A stretch of 64,000 nucleotides of DNA from Dyella choica (GTDB lineage Bacteria > Pseudomonadota > Gammaproteobacteria > Xanthomonadales > Rhodanobacteraceae): contig NZ_RYYV01000001.1 of the NCBI RefSeq assembly GCF_003977665.1, forward strand, positions 1 to 64,000, read 5' to 3'. The translations under genes and the position numbers were made by a program. Under the pieces are notes generated by a model that saw only the letters and a list, made by a program, of their open reading frames with translations, did no database searches and had not been told where the DNA came from. The stretch's first letter is position 1. Every line of letters begins with the position of its first letter. This document shows positions 20,097 through 29,369 of this stretch, one piece after another.

Positions 20097-20906
20097 TCAG
20101 GCGTTCAAAGCCAGCGCCTTAAGCTCGGCGTAGTGATCGAGAAACAGCTGCACCAGCCCCGGATCCAGATGGTTGCCTGCCGCATCGCGCAGGTACTTCA
20201 GAACTTCCGGCTCCGGCCAGGCAGGCTTGTACACACGCGGATGACTCAACGCGTCCCACACATCCACCACGCTGAAGATGCGCGCGGCCAGGGGAATCTC
20301 GCCGCCTTTCAATCCTTGCGGATAGCCAGTGCCGTCCCAGCGTTCGTGATGGCTGTACGGAATGGTGCTGGCGCCGCGCAGGAAGTCGATCCGCTGCAGC
20401 ATGTCGTGACCCATGCGCGGGTGCGTGCGCATCAGCCTGGTTTCATCCTCGTCCAGCTTGCCGGGCTTGATCAGGATGGCATCCGGCAGGGCCAGCTTGC
20501 CGATGTCGTGCAGCAGCGCGCCAAACTTCACGTCACGCAGGGCATCACCTTCCAGCCCCACCCGTCGCGCCAGGCCCAACGCCATGCGTACCACACGTTC
20601 GGAATGATCGCTGGTTTCCTTGTGCCTTACGTCCATCGCTTCCACCAACACCCGCAAAGCTTGCTCGTGGCTGTCGAGCAGCCGCTGATTGGCCTCGCCC
20701 AGCCGTCGCACCGTGCGGCCGATCATCCAGTACAGCAGCAGTCCCGTGCCCAGGACGAATACCCATCCCTTGATGATCTGGTAGACGATGATGCGATGCG
20801 CATCGTGCACCAGATAGCCCAGCAGGTGTCCGGAGAACCAGATCCACGCCGCCGAAACCAACATATAGATGCCGGCCGTGCGCAATTGGGGGCTGACTTT
20901 TATCAC
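20097..20906 (-). CDS. HD-GYP domain protein (putative c-di-GMP phosphodiesterase), membrane-anchored
   Basis: 269 residues. Two N-terminal membrane helices (about 11-30 and 40-62) with no large periplasmic sensor, then the HD-GYP domain with H101, H133-D134 (HDIGKLALPD), the HPRMG motif at 162-166, H186-H187-E188 and D191-G-T-G-Y-P196. All metal-binding and GYP residues are present, so hydrolysis of c-di-GMP is plausible. The start is a GTG overlapping the stop of a small upstream frame (GTGA) with no Shine-Dalgarno, implying coupling. A GGDEF-EAL protein lies at 54911-57517. Confidence 0.92.
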   Translation of the reverse strand: MIKVSPQLRTAGIYMLVSAAWIWFSGHLLGYLVHDAHRIIVYQIIKGWVFVLGTGLLLYWMIGRTVRRLGEANQRLLDSHEQALRVLVEAMDVRHKETSDHSERVVRMALGLARRVGLEGDALRDVKFGALLHDIGKLALPDAILIKPGKLDEDETRLMRTHPRMGHDMLQRIDFLRGASTIPYSHHERWDGTGYPQGLKGGEIPLAARIFSVVDVWDALSHPRVYKPAWPEPEVLKYLRDAAGNHLDPGLVQLFLDHYAELKALALNA

Positions 20907-21103
20907 GGCCAGCGAGCGTTTGGCAGTTGCAGCGATGCGTAAAGAATGCCATCCGTAGTCAACGCATTGTTGCCATCACGGTCATGAAAATAGGCCAAGG
21001 CCACGCTCTTGCTCCCCTGTGGCGGTGTTCTGGAAGACGCATTCTGCCACCCGTCGAGTGAAACACGCTGTGCGGCTTTGCGCAATTCACCTTCCGTTAC
21101 CAT
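20903..21103 (-). CDS. Small hypothetical protein upstream of and coupled to the HD-GYP gene
   Basis: 66 residues from the ATG at 21103, or 87 from a TTG at 21166 that directly follows the stop of the acetyl-CoA hydrolase gene. The longer version would contain a CxxCH haem-attachment pattern (CDRCH) but no convincing export signal. The C-terminal half includes YFHDRDGNNALTTDG, an EF-hand-like acidic loop. The 4-nt GTGA overlap with the HD-GYP gene is the main argument that it is translated. No family recognised and no strong ribosome site. Confidence 0.4.
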   Translation of the reverse strand: MVTEGELRKAAQRVSLDGWQNASSRTPPQGSKSVALAYFHDRDGNNALTTDGILYASLQLPNARWP

Positions 21104-21166
21104 CGGGTGACATCGATCGCAATCCAGCGTGTATCCAGCGCAGCCCGACACGAATGCGCCAAACAA

Positions 21167-23104
21167 CTAACGCCGCAATGCCGCCTGCAGCATGCGACGT
21201 TGCAGCCAGTCAGCCCATCTCTTGGGGGCCGTCAATCCCATCCGTTCCAGCGCCATGCTTTCTTCTGCGGCGGCTTCGCCAGGCCGCAAAACCGCCTTGA
21301 GCAATTGCCACCGGCCCTTCCATGTAACGCTCGAGGACTTGAGCCATGCCAATGCGGGAAGCAGACGCTGCTCCACTTCAGTGAAATCGCTGCCGAACGG
21401 GAACCTTGGCAACAGGCCTTTGGCGCAGGGTTCGGCCAACGCCTTGTCCAGCATCTGCGGAAGATGCTTGCGCCAGGCGTCGGGAATCTTGAAGTCCGCG
21501 GCCAGCTTGCCGTGCGATTTGGCTTGCGCCGCCAAGGCATCGACAAAGCGCGCGTCGCTGATCGCCAGCATGGCTTCGATGCATTCGCTGTCGCTCTTGC
21601 CGCGCAAGTCCGCCACTCCGTACTCGGTCACCACGATGTCGCGCAGGTGCCGCGGAATGGTGAGCTGTCCGTAATGCCAGCGGATGTTGGTCTCCACTCC
21701 GTTGCGCCCTTGGCGGGTTGCGCGCTGGAGCAGGATGGATCGGCCATCTGGCAACTCATGCGCCATGGCAACGAAGTTGTACTGGCCGCCCACACCGCTC
21801 ACCACATGGCCGTCTTCCAGCGTTTCGGAAGCGGCGGCTCCCAGCAGGGTCGACATCATGCAGGTATTGAAGAAGCGCGCGCCGCGCCGCTGCAACGTAG
21901 CCAGCGCCTGGTGGTCACCGTAAAGCTGGTTGACGTTGGAGACCGGACACATGTCGATCGCATCGGCATCGCTGCATGCCGTCGTTTCCAGCCATTGGTA
22001 GAGATCGCGCGAGCCCAGGAAAAATGCGCCGCGCAAAAAATGTCCGCCGGGCACGTCAACCGGCAGGCGTCCCGCGGCGGCGGCGCGTTCCAGCGCAAGA
22101 TTGTCCCAGCTGCGACGCTTGAGGACGCCAGCCTTGGCCAGGTGCATGAATCCATCCATCACCATTTCGCTGCAGCCGTACAAGCCGCTCTTGAAGCCGC
22201 TCAGGCCGCCCACGTGCTCGGCCAGGCGATGGGTGGCGCCACGTGAGTCCAGTGCGACCAACGCCTTTCGCCAGGACACATTGTTCTGGTGCCGCAACAG
22301 CAGGGCTTTGACCAAGGCGTCGGACAGAGCGCCGATGCCGATCTGCAGGCAGCCGCCATCCTTGACCAGCGCGCTGGCATGTAGGCCCAGCGCGTATTCG
22401 GCCGTTTCCACCGGCAACCGGGGTACGGCGAACAAGGGCGGCGATGAAGCGGGTGCGAGCTCGATGTCGAAGTAGTCCTGCGGCACTTCGGCATCGCCGC
22501 CGATGTACGGCAATGCTGGATGCACCACCGCCACGCACAACGGCCGCGATCTGCCGGCCGCCTTGACGCGATCGAGAAAATCCAGGGTGAGATCGGGATT
22601 GCACGACAGGCTGTAATGCACGCCAGCTGGCGTTTCGCGGCGCGACACGAGCTGCACGAGCAGGTTGATGTCCTGCACGACCAGATCGCGCGCCACGTGG
22701 GTGTAGTTCTGGCTGATGTAATTGCGCTGCGCACTGGTCGATTGCAATAACGCGCCCGATTGCATGTAGAACTCGTGCACTGCCACGTTCGGCGGCAGCT
22801 TGCCTTGCACCTGGTCGATGGCGTACTGCGGGTCAATGGAGTCGACGCCGAAATGGCGCTCCACGAACGGATCAAGGAAACGTGCTTCGAGCCCGGGCTT
22901 GGCCTGCGGACGCGTAAGCGACAAGGCGGTGTACAAGGTCATCGATCGCCAGGTGTCGGCCAGCATCAGGCGATACAAGGCATTGAGCAATCCGTGCGGC
23001 TTGCCCAGACCCAATGGCGCCGCCACGCGCAGGTCGGCTCCAAGCCGCTCGACGATCAGCCGCGCGCAAGCATCGGTATCCGTAAGGCGCTGCTCTGGCA
23101 ACAT
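21167..23104 (-). CDS. Acetyl-CoA hydrolase/transferase family protein (large form)
   Basis: 645 residues, longer than the common 430-500-residue CoA transferases. The C-terminal part carries the family core: GVGGQYNFVAMAHELPDGRS, RNGVETNIRW, and the catalytic-Glu region DIVVTEYGVADLRGKSDSEC. Class I CoA transferases form a glutamyl-CoA intermediate on this Glu; acyl substrates here (acetyl, propionyl, succinyl) are not predictable. I start at 23104 (MLPEQRLTD) because the upstream extension is Arg/Cys-rich shadow sequence. It probably leads the transcript containing the small gene and the HD-GYP gene. Confidence 0.9.
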   Translation of the reverse strand: MLPEQRLTDTDACARLIVERLGADLRVAAPLGLGKPHGLLNALYRLMLADTWRSMTLYTALSLTRPQAKPGLEARFLDPFVERHFGVDSIDPQYAIDQVQGKLPPNVAVHEFYMQSGALLQSTSAQRNYISQNYTHVARDLVVQDINLLVQLVSRRETPAGVHYSLSCNPDLTLDFLDRVKAAGRSRPLCVAVVHPALPYIGGDAEVPQDYFDIELAPASSPPLFAVPRLPVETAEYALGLHASALVKDGGCLQIGIGALSDALVKALLLRHQNNVSWRKALVALDSRGATHRLAEHVGGLSGFKSGLYGCSEMVMDGFMHLAKAGVLKRRSWDNLALERAAAAGRLPVDVPGGHFLRGAFFLGSRDLYQWLETTACSDADAIDMCPVSNVNQLYGDHQALATLQRRGARFFNTCMMSTLLGAAASETLEDGHVVSGVGGQYNFVAMAHELPDGRSILLQRATRQGRNGVETNIRWHYGQLTIPRHLRDIVVTEYGVADLRGKSDSECIEAMLAISDARFVDALAAQAKSHGKLAADFKIPDAWRKHLPQMLDKALAEPCAKGLLPRFPFGSDFTEVEQRLLPALAWLKSSSVTWKGRWQLLKAVLRPGEAAAEESMALERMGLTAPKRWADWLQRRMLQAALRR

Positions 23105-23508
23105 GGGAAGATGGTGGCAGGGAATGCTTACCGAGGGTAGTAGGTCCAGGTGCAAACCCCAACGCCGCGAATACCCGCCTTTGCTGCAAGCCCGCATCGC
23201 GTGTCCGAACGGAGCGGCCCGATGCTGCGCGCCAAGACTGCGGTGGCGAATGACCGATGAGCACGTGTGGATTCCCCTCATCTCAACTATGCGAGCCGGT
23301 TGAACCACCGCGAGATCGACGTGGTGATCGAAGATGCCAGCATCATCGCGCAACTGGCCGATCGCGATGTCCTGCGCAATGCCCAAGCCCGTGCATTGCT
23401 CAGAGCCGCACCGCTACTTACGGTGCTCGCAAAGAGTGAAGCGCTTGCGCGAATCGTGCGATAGCGACGATACGCGGCCCTAGTGCACCTGCGCGATCCG
23501 ATATTGGC
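23105..23508. other. Gap with no well-supported gene
   Basis: The only plus-strand frame of note (65 residues from a GTG at 23267, rich in Ala, Arg and Leu, with HREIDVVIEDASIIAQLADR) has no ribosome site and no recognised family. It could be a remnant of a gene. A TAGGTCCAGGTGCAAACCCC stretch near 23140 is a decayed family B arm. Confidence 0.45.
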
Positions 23509-23545
23509 AGTTTAACTTGCAAGTTAAACTTTCTTTCTCTATGCT
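23509..23545 (+). promoter_or_regulatory. MarR operator palindrome over a candidate promoter
   Basis: AGTTTAACTTG followed immediately by its exact complement forms a perfect 22-bp palindrome (23509-23530). A -35-like TTGCAA (23517-23522), 17-bp spacer and -10-like TATGCT (23540-23545) overlap it, predicting a start site within a base or two of the marR ATG at 23552. Repressor binding would block RNA polymerase, giving autoregulation. No Shine-Dalgarno precedes the ATG, consistent with a leaderless message. Confidence 0.7.
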
Positions 23546-23551
23546 GCGCCC

Positions 23552-23995
23552 ATGTCAAGCTCACGTCATTCCCCCGCACCGGTCGAAACCGTCGTCGCCG
23601 ATCTGACCCTGGCCGTCGGGCAGCTACTGCGTCGGCTTCGCTCGGAAGCCAACCCGAACGAACTCAACTTTTCCCAGATGGGCGCCATGGCCAGGCTCGA
23701 GCAAAACGGGCCGATGGCGACCGCGGAACTGGCCCGCGCCGAAGCGATGAAACCCCAGTCGATGAAGGCCATCCTGGCCAGCCTGGAAGAAGAAGGCCTG
23801 GTCGAGCGAAAACCTCACCCCACCGATGGACGGCAGATTCTGTTCGAGCTGACGGCGGTAGGTGCCGAGGTAAGAAAACAGCGCCAGATTGACAAGCGGG
23901 CATGGCTGATTGCCGCGCTTGCGAAACTGGACCCGGATGAAATCCGCATCCTGGCCGCTGCGATTCCACTGATCAAACGACTGGGCGAAGGCTAA
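23552..23995 (+). CDS. MarR-family transcriptional regulator
   Basis: 147 residues. The winged helix reads LNFSQMGAMARLEQNGPMAT, AELARAEAMKPQSMKAILAS, LEEEGLVERKPHPTDGRQIL, with the DGR wing tip characteristic of MarR. Dimerisation helices lie at both ends. It probably represses its own operon (isochorismatase and MFS exporter) through the 22-bp palindrome and is released by a phenolic or other small molecule; the ligand is inferred only from family habits. The ATG lacks a ribosome site. Confidence 0.95.
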   Translation: MSSSRHSPAPVETVVADLTLAVGQLLRRLRSEANPNELNFSQMGAMARLEQNGPMATAELARAEAMKPQSMKAILASLEEEGLVERKPHPTDGRQILFELTAVGAEVRKQRQIDKRAWLIAALAKLDPDEIRILAAAIPLIKRLGEG

Positions 23996-24041
23996 TCGCA
24001 GTCCGTCCGCACCTCTATCCCCGCCGATAGGAACTCCCCTC

Positions 24042-24605
24042 ATGAGCGCAACCCTACTCGACCCACAGACGGCATTGGTCGTCATCGACCTGCAAAAAGG
24101 CATCGCCGCCCTGCCGGTGGTCCACTCGATGGCGAATGTGGTGAAGCATGCCAGCGAATTGGCCGGTGCATTTCGCCGCCATGCGCTGCCGGTCGTTCTC
24201 GTCAATGTGGCCGGTGGTGCACCAGGCCGCACCGAACAAGCACCTCCCAGCTTGCCGTCATCCGCAGACTGGACCGAACTGCTGCCGGAATTGAACCCGC
24301 AGGCGCAGGACCACCGGGTAACCAAACGCACCTGGGGCGCCTTCACGGGCACTGGCCTGGAAGCCTATTTGAAGACCGCCGGCGTCACGCAAATCGTGCT
24401 GGCCGGCGTCGCCACCAGCATCGGCGTGGAATCCACGGCACGTTGCGCGCACGAACTCGGCTTCCACGTGACGTTCGCCATCGACGCAATGACCGACCGC
24501 AGCGAGGAAGCCCACAGCAACAGCGTGGCGCGCATATTTCCGCGCCTTGGCGAATCGGGCAGCACGAAGGAGATCATCGCCCTGCTCGACCAGCGACATG
24601 TCTGA
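24042..24605 (+). CDS. Isochorismatase-family hydrolase with Cys replaced by Gly
   Basis: 187 residues. The fold marks are LVVIDLQKG (D16), TKRTWGAF (K95) and GVATSIGVESTARCAHELGF. The position that carries the nucleophilic Cys in nicotinamidase-type members is G128, as in isochorismatases that use a different mechanism, so amidase chemistry is unlikely. The gene sits 46 nt after marR and its stop overlaps the start of the MFS exporter. The three form an operon that may modify and export a compound. Substrate unknown. Confidence 0.93.
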   Translation: MSATLLDPQTALVVIDLQKGIAALPVVHSMANVVKHASELAGAFRRHALPVVLVNVAGGAPGRTEQAPPSLPSSADWTELLPELNPQAQDHRVTKRTWGAFTGTGLEAYLKTAGVTQIVLAGVATSIGVESTARCAHELGFHVTFAIDAMTDRSEEAHSNSVARIFPRLGESGSTKEIIALLDQRHV

Positions 24606-26004
24606 TGGGGATGTGAGCGCGCGCGACCCTGCCGGGCTACCAGCCGCTGATCGGCTCGATCCATCGATCTGGAAGATCAGCACGGTAGCCTTGCTGGGCG
24701 CCCTGCTCGCGCAACTCGATGCAACCATCGTCAACGTCTCGTTGGCCAGCCTGGCGAAGGAATTGCACGCCAGCCTGGCAACGATCCAATGGGTGACCAG
24801 CGGCTATCTGCTCGCCCTAACTCTGGTGTTGCCGTTGAACGGCTGGCTGGTGGATCGCGTTGGCGCCAAGGCACTTTATTTGTGGTGCTTTGTGAGCTTC
24901 ACGCTGTCGTCGGCGTTGTGCGGACTGGCCTGGTCGGCGCAGTCGCTGATCGCGTTTCGCGTACTGCAGGGCGTGAGCGGAGGTTTGCTCGCACCGATGG
25001 CGCAGATGATGATCGCGCAGGCTGCGGGACGACACATGGCGCGCGTGGTTGGCTATGCTGCGGTGCCGGTATTGTTGGCCCCCATCCTCGGACCGGTGAT
25101 CGCCGGCGCCATCCTGCAGCAGGCGTCCTGGCGCTGGCTGTTCCTGGTCAATCTGCCGATTGGCGCCCTGGCGCTCACACTCGCCGCACTGTACCTGCCC
25201 AACGACAGGCAGGCAGCGAAACGACGCGAACTGGACTGGCTGGGCCTGTGCCTGCTATCGCCGGCATTGGTGCTGTTTCTGCTCGGCTCCGAGCGCGCAG
25301 GCCAATACCAGGGATGGATCGCGCTGGTCAGCAGCGGCATATTGTTGCTCGGATTCGCGCGCGTAGCACTGCGCAAGGGCGATCGCGCGCTGATCGATCT
25401 GGAGCTGTTTCGCGGCAAAGTCTTTGGCGCCGCAGCCATCACTCAGTTCCTGTCCAACGGCGCGGTGTTCGCCGGCCAGATGCTAATTCCGGTGTTTCTG
25501 GTCCAGGCCTGTGGCCGTCCGCCCGCCGAGATGGGCTGGATGCTCGCGCCGCTCGGCCTGGGCATGCTGGTCAGCTATCCCTCGATGGGCGCGCTGACGG
25601 ACCGATTCGGCGTGCGCTCGGTGGCGGCCGGTGGTGCCATGCTGGCGCTACTTGGAACGTTGCCGTTGGCGTATCTGGCACGCCATGGATTGAATCCGCA
25701 CGTGCTGCTGCCCGCACTGTTCCTTCGCGGGGCCGGTCAGAGTGCGATCGGCGCACCCACCATTTCCGCCGCGTATGCCTCGGTCGATCGGCGCCATCTG
25801 CCGATGGCGACCACTTCGCTCAACATCGTGCAGCGTCTGGGCGGCCCTACGTTCACCACGTTGTGCGCGCTCTTTCTCGCCTGGATGCTGGCATCGCAAC
25901 CCATCGGCCAGACTGCTGCCTCCGCTTACGCGTGGGCGTTCCTGCTGCTGTGCGCATTGCACACGCTCGTCCTCCTCACCACGATCAGACTGCCGCGTCG
26001 ATGA
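24598..26004 (+). CDS. MFS drug exporter, DHA2 (EmrB/QacA) family
   Basis: 468 residues with about 14 membrane helices. The motif LDATIVNVSLASLAKEL in the first helix and QWVTSGYLLALTLVLPLNGW followed by LVDRVG are DHA2 signatures, and the antiporter motif C is represented by PILGPVIAGAIL. It probably exports hydrophobic or phenolic toxicants using the proton gradient. The ATG at 24598 overlaps the isochorismatase stop by 8 nt, confirming the operon. No adjacent membrane-fusion (EmrA) or outer-membrane partner is present. Confidence 0.95.
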   Translation: MSDGDVSARDPAGLPAADRLDPSIWKISTVALLGALLAQLDATIVNVSLASLAKELHASLATIQWVTSGYLLALTLVLPLNGWLVDRVGAKALYLWCFVSFTLSSALCGLAWSAQSLIAFRVLQGVSGGLLAPMAQMMIAQAAGRHMARVVGYAAVPVLLAPILGPVIAGAILQQASWRWLFLVNLPIGALALTLAALYLPNDRQAAKRRELDWLGLCLLSPALVLFLLGSERAGQYQGWIALVSSGILLLGFARVALRKGDRALIDLELFRGKVFGAAAITQFLSNGAVFAGQMLIPVFLVQACGRPPAEMGWMLAPLGLGMLVSYPSMGALTDRFGVRSVAAGGAMLALLGTLPLAYLARHGLNPHVLLPALFLRGAGQSAIGAPTISAAYASVDRRHLPMATTSLNIVQRLGGPTFTTLCALFLAWMLASQPIGQTAASAYAWAFLLLCALHTLVLLTTIRLPRR

Positions 26005-26125
26005 TCCCGACCGGACGCAATTTAGGCGACACTTCAGCCACTTGACGAATATGAATGATACTTAGCATGCGCATCATGCGCCAATGCGATGTTCCCCAAG
26101 CCATTCGTGCTAGTCTCCCGCCTCC

Positions 26126-27493
26126 ATGCATGCGCCCGACGATTTCAACGAGGGTGCCGGCGGTAAACCGCCACGGCACGTTCTCACGCCCAGCACGCTC
26201 AACCGGCTGGTGCGAGGACTGCTGGAAGACGCCTTGCCGTTGGTGTGGATCGAGGGCGAGCTTTCCAACGTGGCGCGTCCGACTTCCGGGCATGTGTACT
26301 TCACCTTGAAGGACAGCCTGGCGCAGGTCCGTTGCGCCATGTTCAAAACCAAGAGCATGGGTTTGCGCTTCCGGCCCGCGGATGGCCTGCATGTACTGTT
26401 GCGCGCGCGCGTTGGCCTGTACGAGCCGCGCGGTGAATTCCAGCTGGTGGTCGAACACATGGAGCCGGCCGGAGAAGGCGCGCTGCAACGCGAGTTCGAA
26501 CGACTGAAAGCGCAACTGGACGCCGAAGGCCTGTTCGCCCAAGAACGCAAGCGCCCCCTGCCCCGCTACGCACGCCGCATCGGGGTGATCACCTCGGCCA
26601 CCGGCGCTGCGATTCGCGACGTGCTGAGCGTGATGGCTCGCCGCTGGCCGCTGGTGGAGATCGACGTGCTACCGGTGCCGGTGCAGGGCCGCGAGGCGCC
26701 GCCAGCGATCGTGTCTATGCTGCGCAAGGCTTCGGCGTGCGGCCGTTACGACGTGTTGTTGCTCACGCGCGGCGGCGGTTCACTGGAAGACCTGTGGGCT
26801 TTCAACGATGAGCAGGTGGCGCGCGCCGTTCACGCCAGCGCCGTGCCGGTGGTAAGCGCAGTCGGGCATGAGATCGACTTCAGCATAGCCGACTTCGTTG
26901 CCGATCTGCGCGCCCCCACGCCTTCGGCGGCAGCCGAACTGCTGGTGCCGGACATTCTTGCGCAACGCCGACACCTGGAGCAGTTGCGCCAGCGCATCAC
27001 CGCGGTGCATGAGCGGCGCCTGCAAACACGCCTGCAGCGCATCGATCATCTGTTGGCGCGTTTGCAGGCACAACGCCCACAGGCGCGGCTGGAGCGCGAT
27101 CGCCAACGATTGCTGCAGTTGCATCGCCGCCTGCTCGCCTGCCAATCGGCACAGCTGACGCGCAAATCGGTACGCCTTGAGCGCGTATACGCACGGCTGC
27201 TTGCCCTGCACCCACGCCAACGCGTCGCGATCCTGCGCCAGCAGCTCGAACAGCATGCGCTGCAATTGCGGCACCTGATCCAGCACAAGCTGCAACGCGA
27301 ACAATTGAATCTGCAGCAGACCGCTCGCGCGATGCACGCTGTGAGCCCGCTGGCCACGCTGGAGCGCGGCTATGCGATCTTGTTCGATGCACAAGGCAAG
27401 GTGTTGCGGTCAGCGCAGAACGTAGCTGTGGATACGCCGTTGCGGGCAAAACTGGTGGATGGGGAACTGGCGCTGCGAGTCAGCAAGGAATAA
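26126..27493 (+). CDS. xseA: Exodeoxyribonuclease VII large subunit
   Basis: 455 residues. The N-terminal OB-fold (about 20-120) contains LTPSTLNRLVRGLLEDALPL, WIEGELSNVARPTSGHVYFT, and is followed by the catalytic domain with RIGVITSATGAAIRDVLSVM, RGGGSLEDLWAFNDE and AVGHEIDFSIADFVADLRAP followed by TPSAAAELLVP. The long Arg/Gln/Leu coiled coil (about 275-410) binds several XseB subunits. xseB is not adjacent. The ATG at 26126 has no clear ribosome site, but the N-terminus fits the family. Confidence 0.97.
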   Translation: MHAPDDFNEGAGGKPPRHVLTPSTLNRLVRGLLEDALPLVWIEGELSNVARPTSGHVYFTLKDSLAQVRCAMFKTKSMGLRFRPADGLHVLLRARVGLYEPRGEFQLVVEHMEPAGEGALQREFERLKAQLDAEGLFAQERKRPLPRYARRIGVITSATGAAIRDVLSVMARRWPLVEIDVLPVPVQGREAPPAIVSMLRKASACGRYDVLLLTRGGGSLEDLWAFNDEQVARAVHASAVPVVSAVGHEIDFSIADFVADLRAPTPSAAAELLVPDILAQRRHLEQLRQRITAVHERRLQTRLQRIDHLLARLQAQRPQARLERDRQRLLQLHRRLLACQSAQLTRKSVRLERVYARLLALHPRQRVAILRQQLEQHALQLRHLIQHKLQREQLNLQQTARAMHAVSPLATLERGYAILFDAQGKVLRSAQNVAVDTPLRAKLVDGELALRVSKE

Positions 27494-27522
27494 CAAATCC
27501 CGCGCGGCAATGCCCTCGCATC

Positions 27523-27593
27523 CACCTGATTGGCGTCGAATCTCAGCTGCACGATAGATCGTTCCCTCCCCTACTCCACGTAGGGGAGGGAGC
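27523..27593. repeat. Family A repeat with leader
   Basis: CACCTGATTGGCGTCGAATC... (27523-27560) repeats the leader found at 3617-3654, and is followed by the hairpin TCCCTCCCCTACTCC-ACG-TAGGGGAGGGA (27562-27593). It occupies the gap after xseA and may terminate it. Confidence 0.82.
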
Positions 27594-27717
27594 ATTGTGC
27601 AACTAGACCGAGTGCATTCGCGCAAGCGCATTCATTCTTCACACGAATCAAACGTATTCCCGCTTGAATCGAACTTTGGAGTACATATAGCGGCGGTATC
27701 TTTCGAGAGGACGATGC

Positions 27718-29367
27718 ATGAAAGCTGCGTCACTGTTCGTAAAAGCGCTGGAAGCCGAAGGCGTGAGCTGCATCTTCGGCGTGCCTGGCGAGGAAAACCT
27801 GGACTTCGTCGAAGCCATGCGGGAGTCATCCATCCGCCTGATCGTGACCCGTCACGAGCAGGCGGCCGGCTTCATGGCGGCGACCTGGGGCCGGCTCACC
27901 GGCGAGGCAGGCGTGGCGCTGTCCACCCTGGGCCCGGGGGCCACCAATCTGGTGACCGCCGCCGCCTATGCCCAGCTGGGGGCCATGCCGATGCTGATGA
28001 TCACCGGCCAAAAACCGATCCGCACGCACAAGCAGGGCCTGTTCCAACTGGTCGACGTGGTGGACATGATGCAGCCGCTCACCAAGTACACGCGCCAGCT
28101 GGTGTCGGCGGCGACGATACCCGCGCGTATCCGCGAAGCGTTTCGTCGCGCGGAGGAAGAACGCCCCGGCGCGGTGCATCTGGAGCTGCCCGAGGACATC
28201 GCCCGCGATGAAGTCGAAGACTACGTTCTGCTTCCCACCGAGTACGCACGCAGGCCCTCGCCTGACGATGCTGCCGTGGTGCAAGCCGCCGAAGCGATCA
28301 GCAGCGCGAAACACCCGATCCTGATGATCGGTGCTGGCGCCAATCGCCAGCGCACCGCGGTCGCCTTGCGCGCATTCATCGACAAGCTGGGCATACCCTT
28401 CTTCACCACGCAAATGGGCAAGGGCGTGGTCGATGAAGAGCACCCCTTGTGGCTGGGCAATGCCGCGCTTTCCGATGGCGATTTCGTGCACCGCGCGATC
28501 GATGCAGCGGACGTGATCATCAATGTCGGCCACGACGTGGTGGAAAAGCCGCCGTTCTTCATGCAGCGCGGACGGCGCACGGTGATCCACATCAACTTCT
28601 CCTCGGCCGAAGTGGACACGGTTTATTTCCCGCAGATTGAAGTGGTGGGTGATATCGCGCATACGGTGGAACGGCTGGCCGACGCGCTGAGCCCACAGGG
28701 TCATTGGAACTTCCGCTATTTCAACAAGGTGCGTGAAGCATTCCAGACGCAGCTTCGCCAGTATGCGGATGAAGCCCGTTTCCCCATGCATCCGGTACGC
28801 ATAGTCGCAGACACGCGCCGCTTCATGCCCGACGACGGCATCCTTTGCCTGGACAACGGCATGTACAAGCTGTGGTATGCACGCTACTACAAGGCGCGCC
28901 AACCCAATACGGTGCTGCTCGACAACGCGCTTGCCACCATGGGTGCAGGCCTGCCTTCGGCGATGGCCGCTAAGATGGTGTATCCGGAACGCAAGGTACT
29001 GGCGATCTGCGGCGATGGCGGCTTCATGATGAACGCGCAGGAGCTGGAGACGGCGGTGCGCCTCAAGCTCGACCTGGTGATCCTGCTGTTGCGCGACGAC
29101 GCCTACGGAATGATCCGCTGGAAGCAGGCCGATATGGGCTATGCGGACTACGGGATGCAATTGGGCAACCCTGACTTCGTGCGTTTCGCCGAAGCGCATG
29201 GCGCGCGCGGGCATCGTCCGGGCAGCGCAGATGAATTCCTCCCCACCCTGCAACGCGCCTTCGAGCAGGGTGGGGTACACCTGATCGATCTTGCCATCGA
29301 CTATTCCGACAACCATCGCGTGCTCAACGAAGAAATCCGTAATCTGAGTGCCGCGGTGAAGGAGTGA
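27718..29367 (+). CDS. Acetolactate synthase-like TPP enzyme (AlsS type, no small subunit)
   Basis: 549 residues. It has the three domains of TPP-dependent synthases: E47 in RHEQAAGFMA activates the cofactor, G-D-G at 432-434 (CGDGGFMMNAQELETAVRLK) starts the cofactor-metal motif, and the middle domain carries GHDVVEKPPFFM as in catabolic AlsS. At the distal metal site I read LRDDAYGMIRWKQ, with Asp where Asn is common. No regulatory small subunit follows. The next gene, 2 nt away, is an aldehyde dehydrogenase, so the real reaction may differ from pyruvate to acetolactate. The ATG has an AGAGGA site 6 nt upstream. Confidence 0.9.
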   Translation: MKAASLFVKALEAEGVSCIFGVPGEENLDFVEAMRESSIRLIVTRHEQAAGFMAATWGRLTGEAGVALSTLGPGATNLVTAAAYAQLGAMPMLMITGQKPIRTHKQGLFQLVDVVDMMQPLTKYTRQLVSAATIPARIREAFRRAEEERPGAVHLELPEDIARDEVEDYVLLPTEYARRPSPDDAAVVQAAEAISSAKHPILMIGAGANRQRTAVALRAFIDKLGIPFFTTQMGKGVVDEEHPLWLGNAALSDGDFVHRAIDAADVIINVGHDVVEKPPFFMQRGRRTVIHINFSSAEVDTVYFPQIEVVGDIAHTVERLADALSPQGHWNFRYFNKVREAFQTQLRQYADEARFPMHPVRIVADTRRFMPDDGILCLDNGMYKLWYARYYKARQPNTVLLDNALATMGAGLPSAMAAKMVYPERKVLAICGDGGFMMNAQELETAVRLKLDLVILLLRDDAYGMIRWKQADMGYADYGMQLGNPDFVRFAEAHGARGHRPGSADEFLPTLQRAFEQGGVHLIDLAIDYSDNHRVLNEEIRNLSAAVKE

Positions 29368-29369
29368 AC

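Noticed and set aside
23257-23464. Short plus-strand frames before marR
   Set aside because: Start codons are weak, no ribosome site, no family; kept only as a possible remnant.
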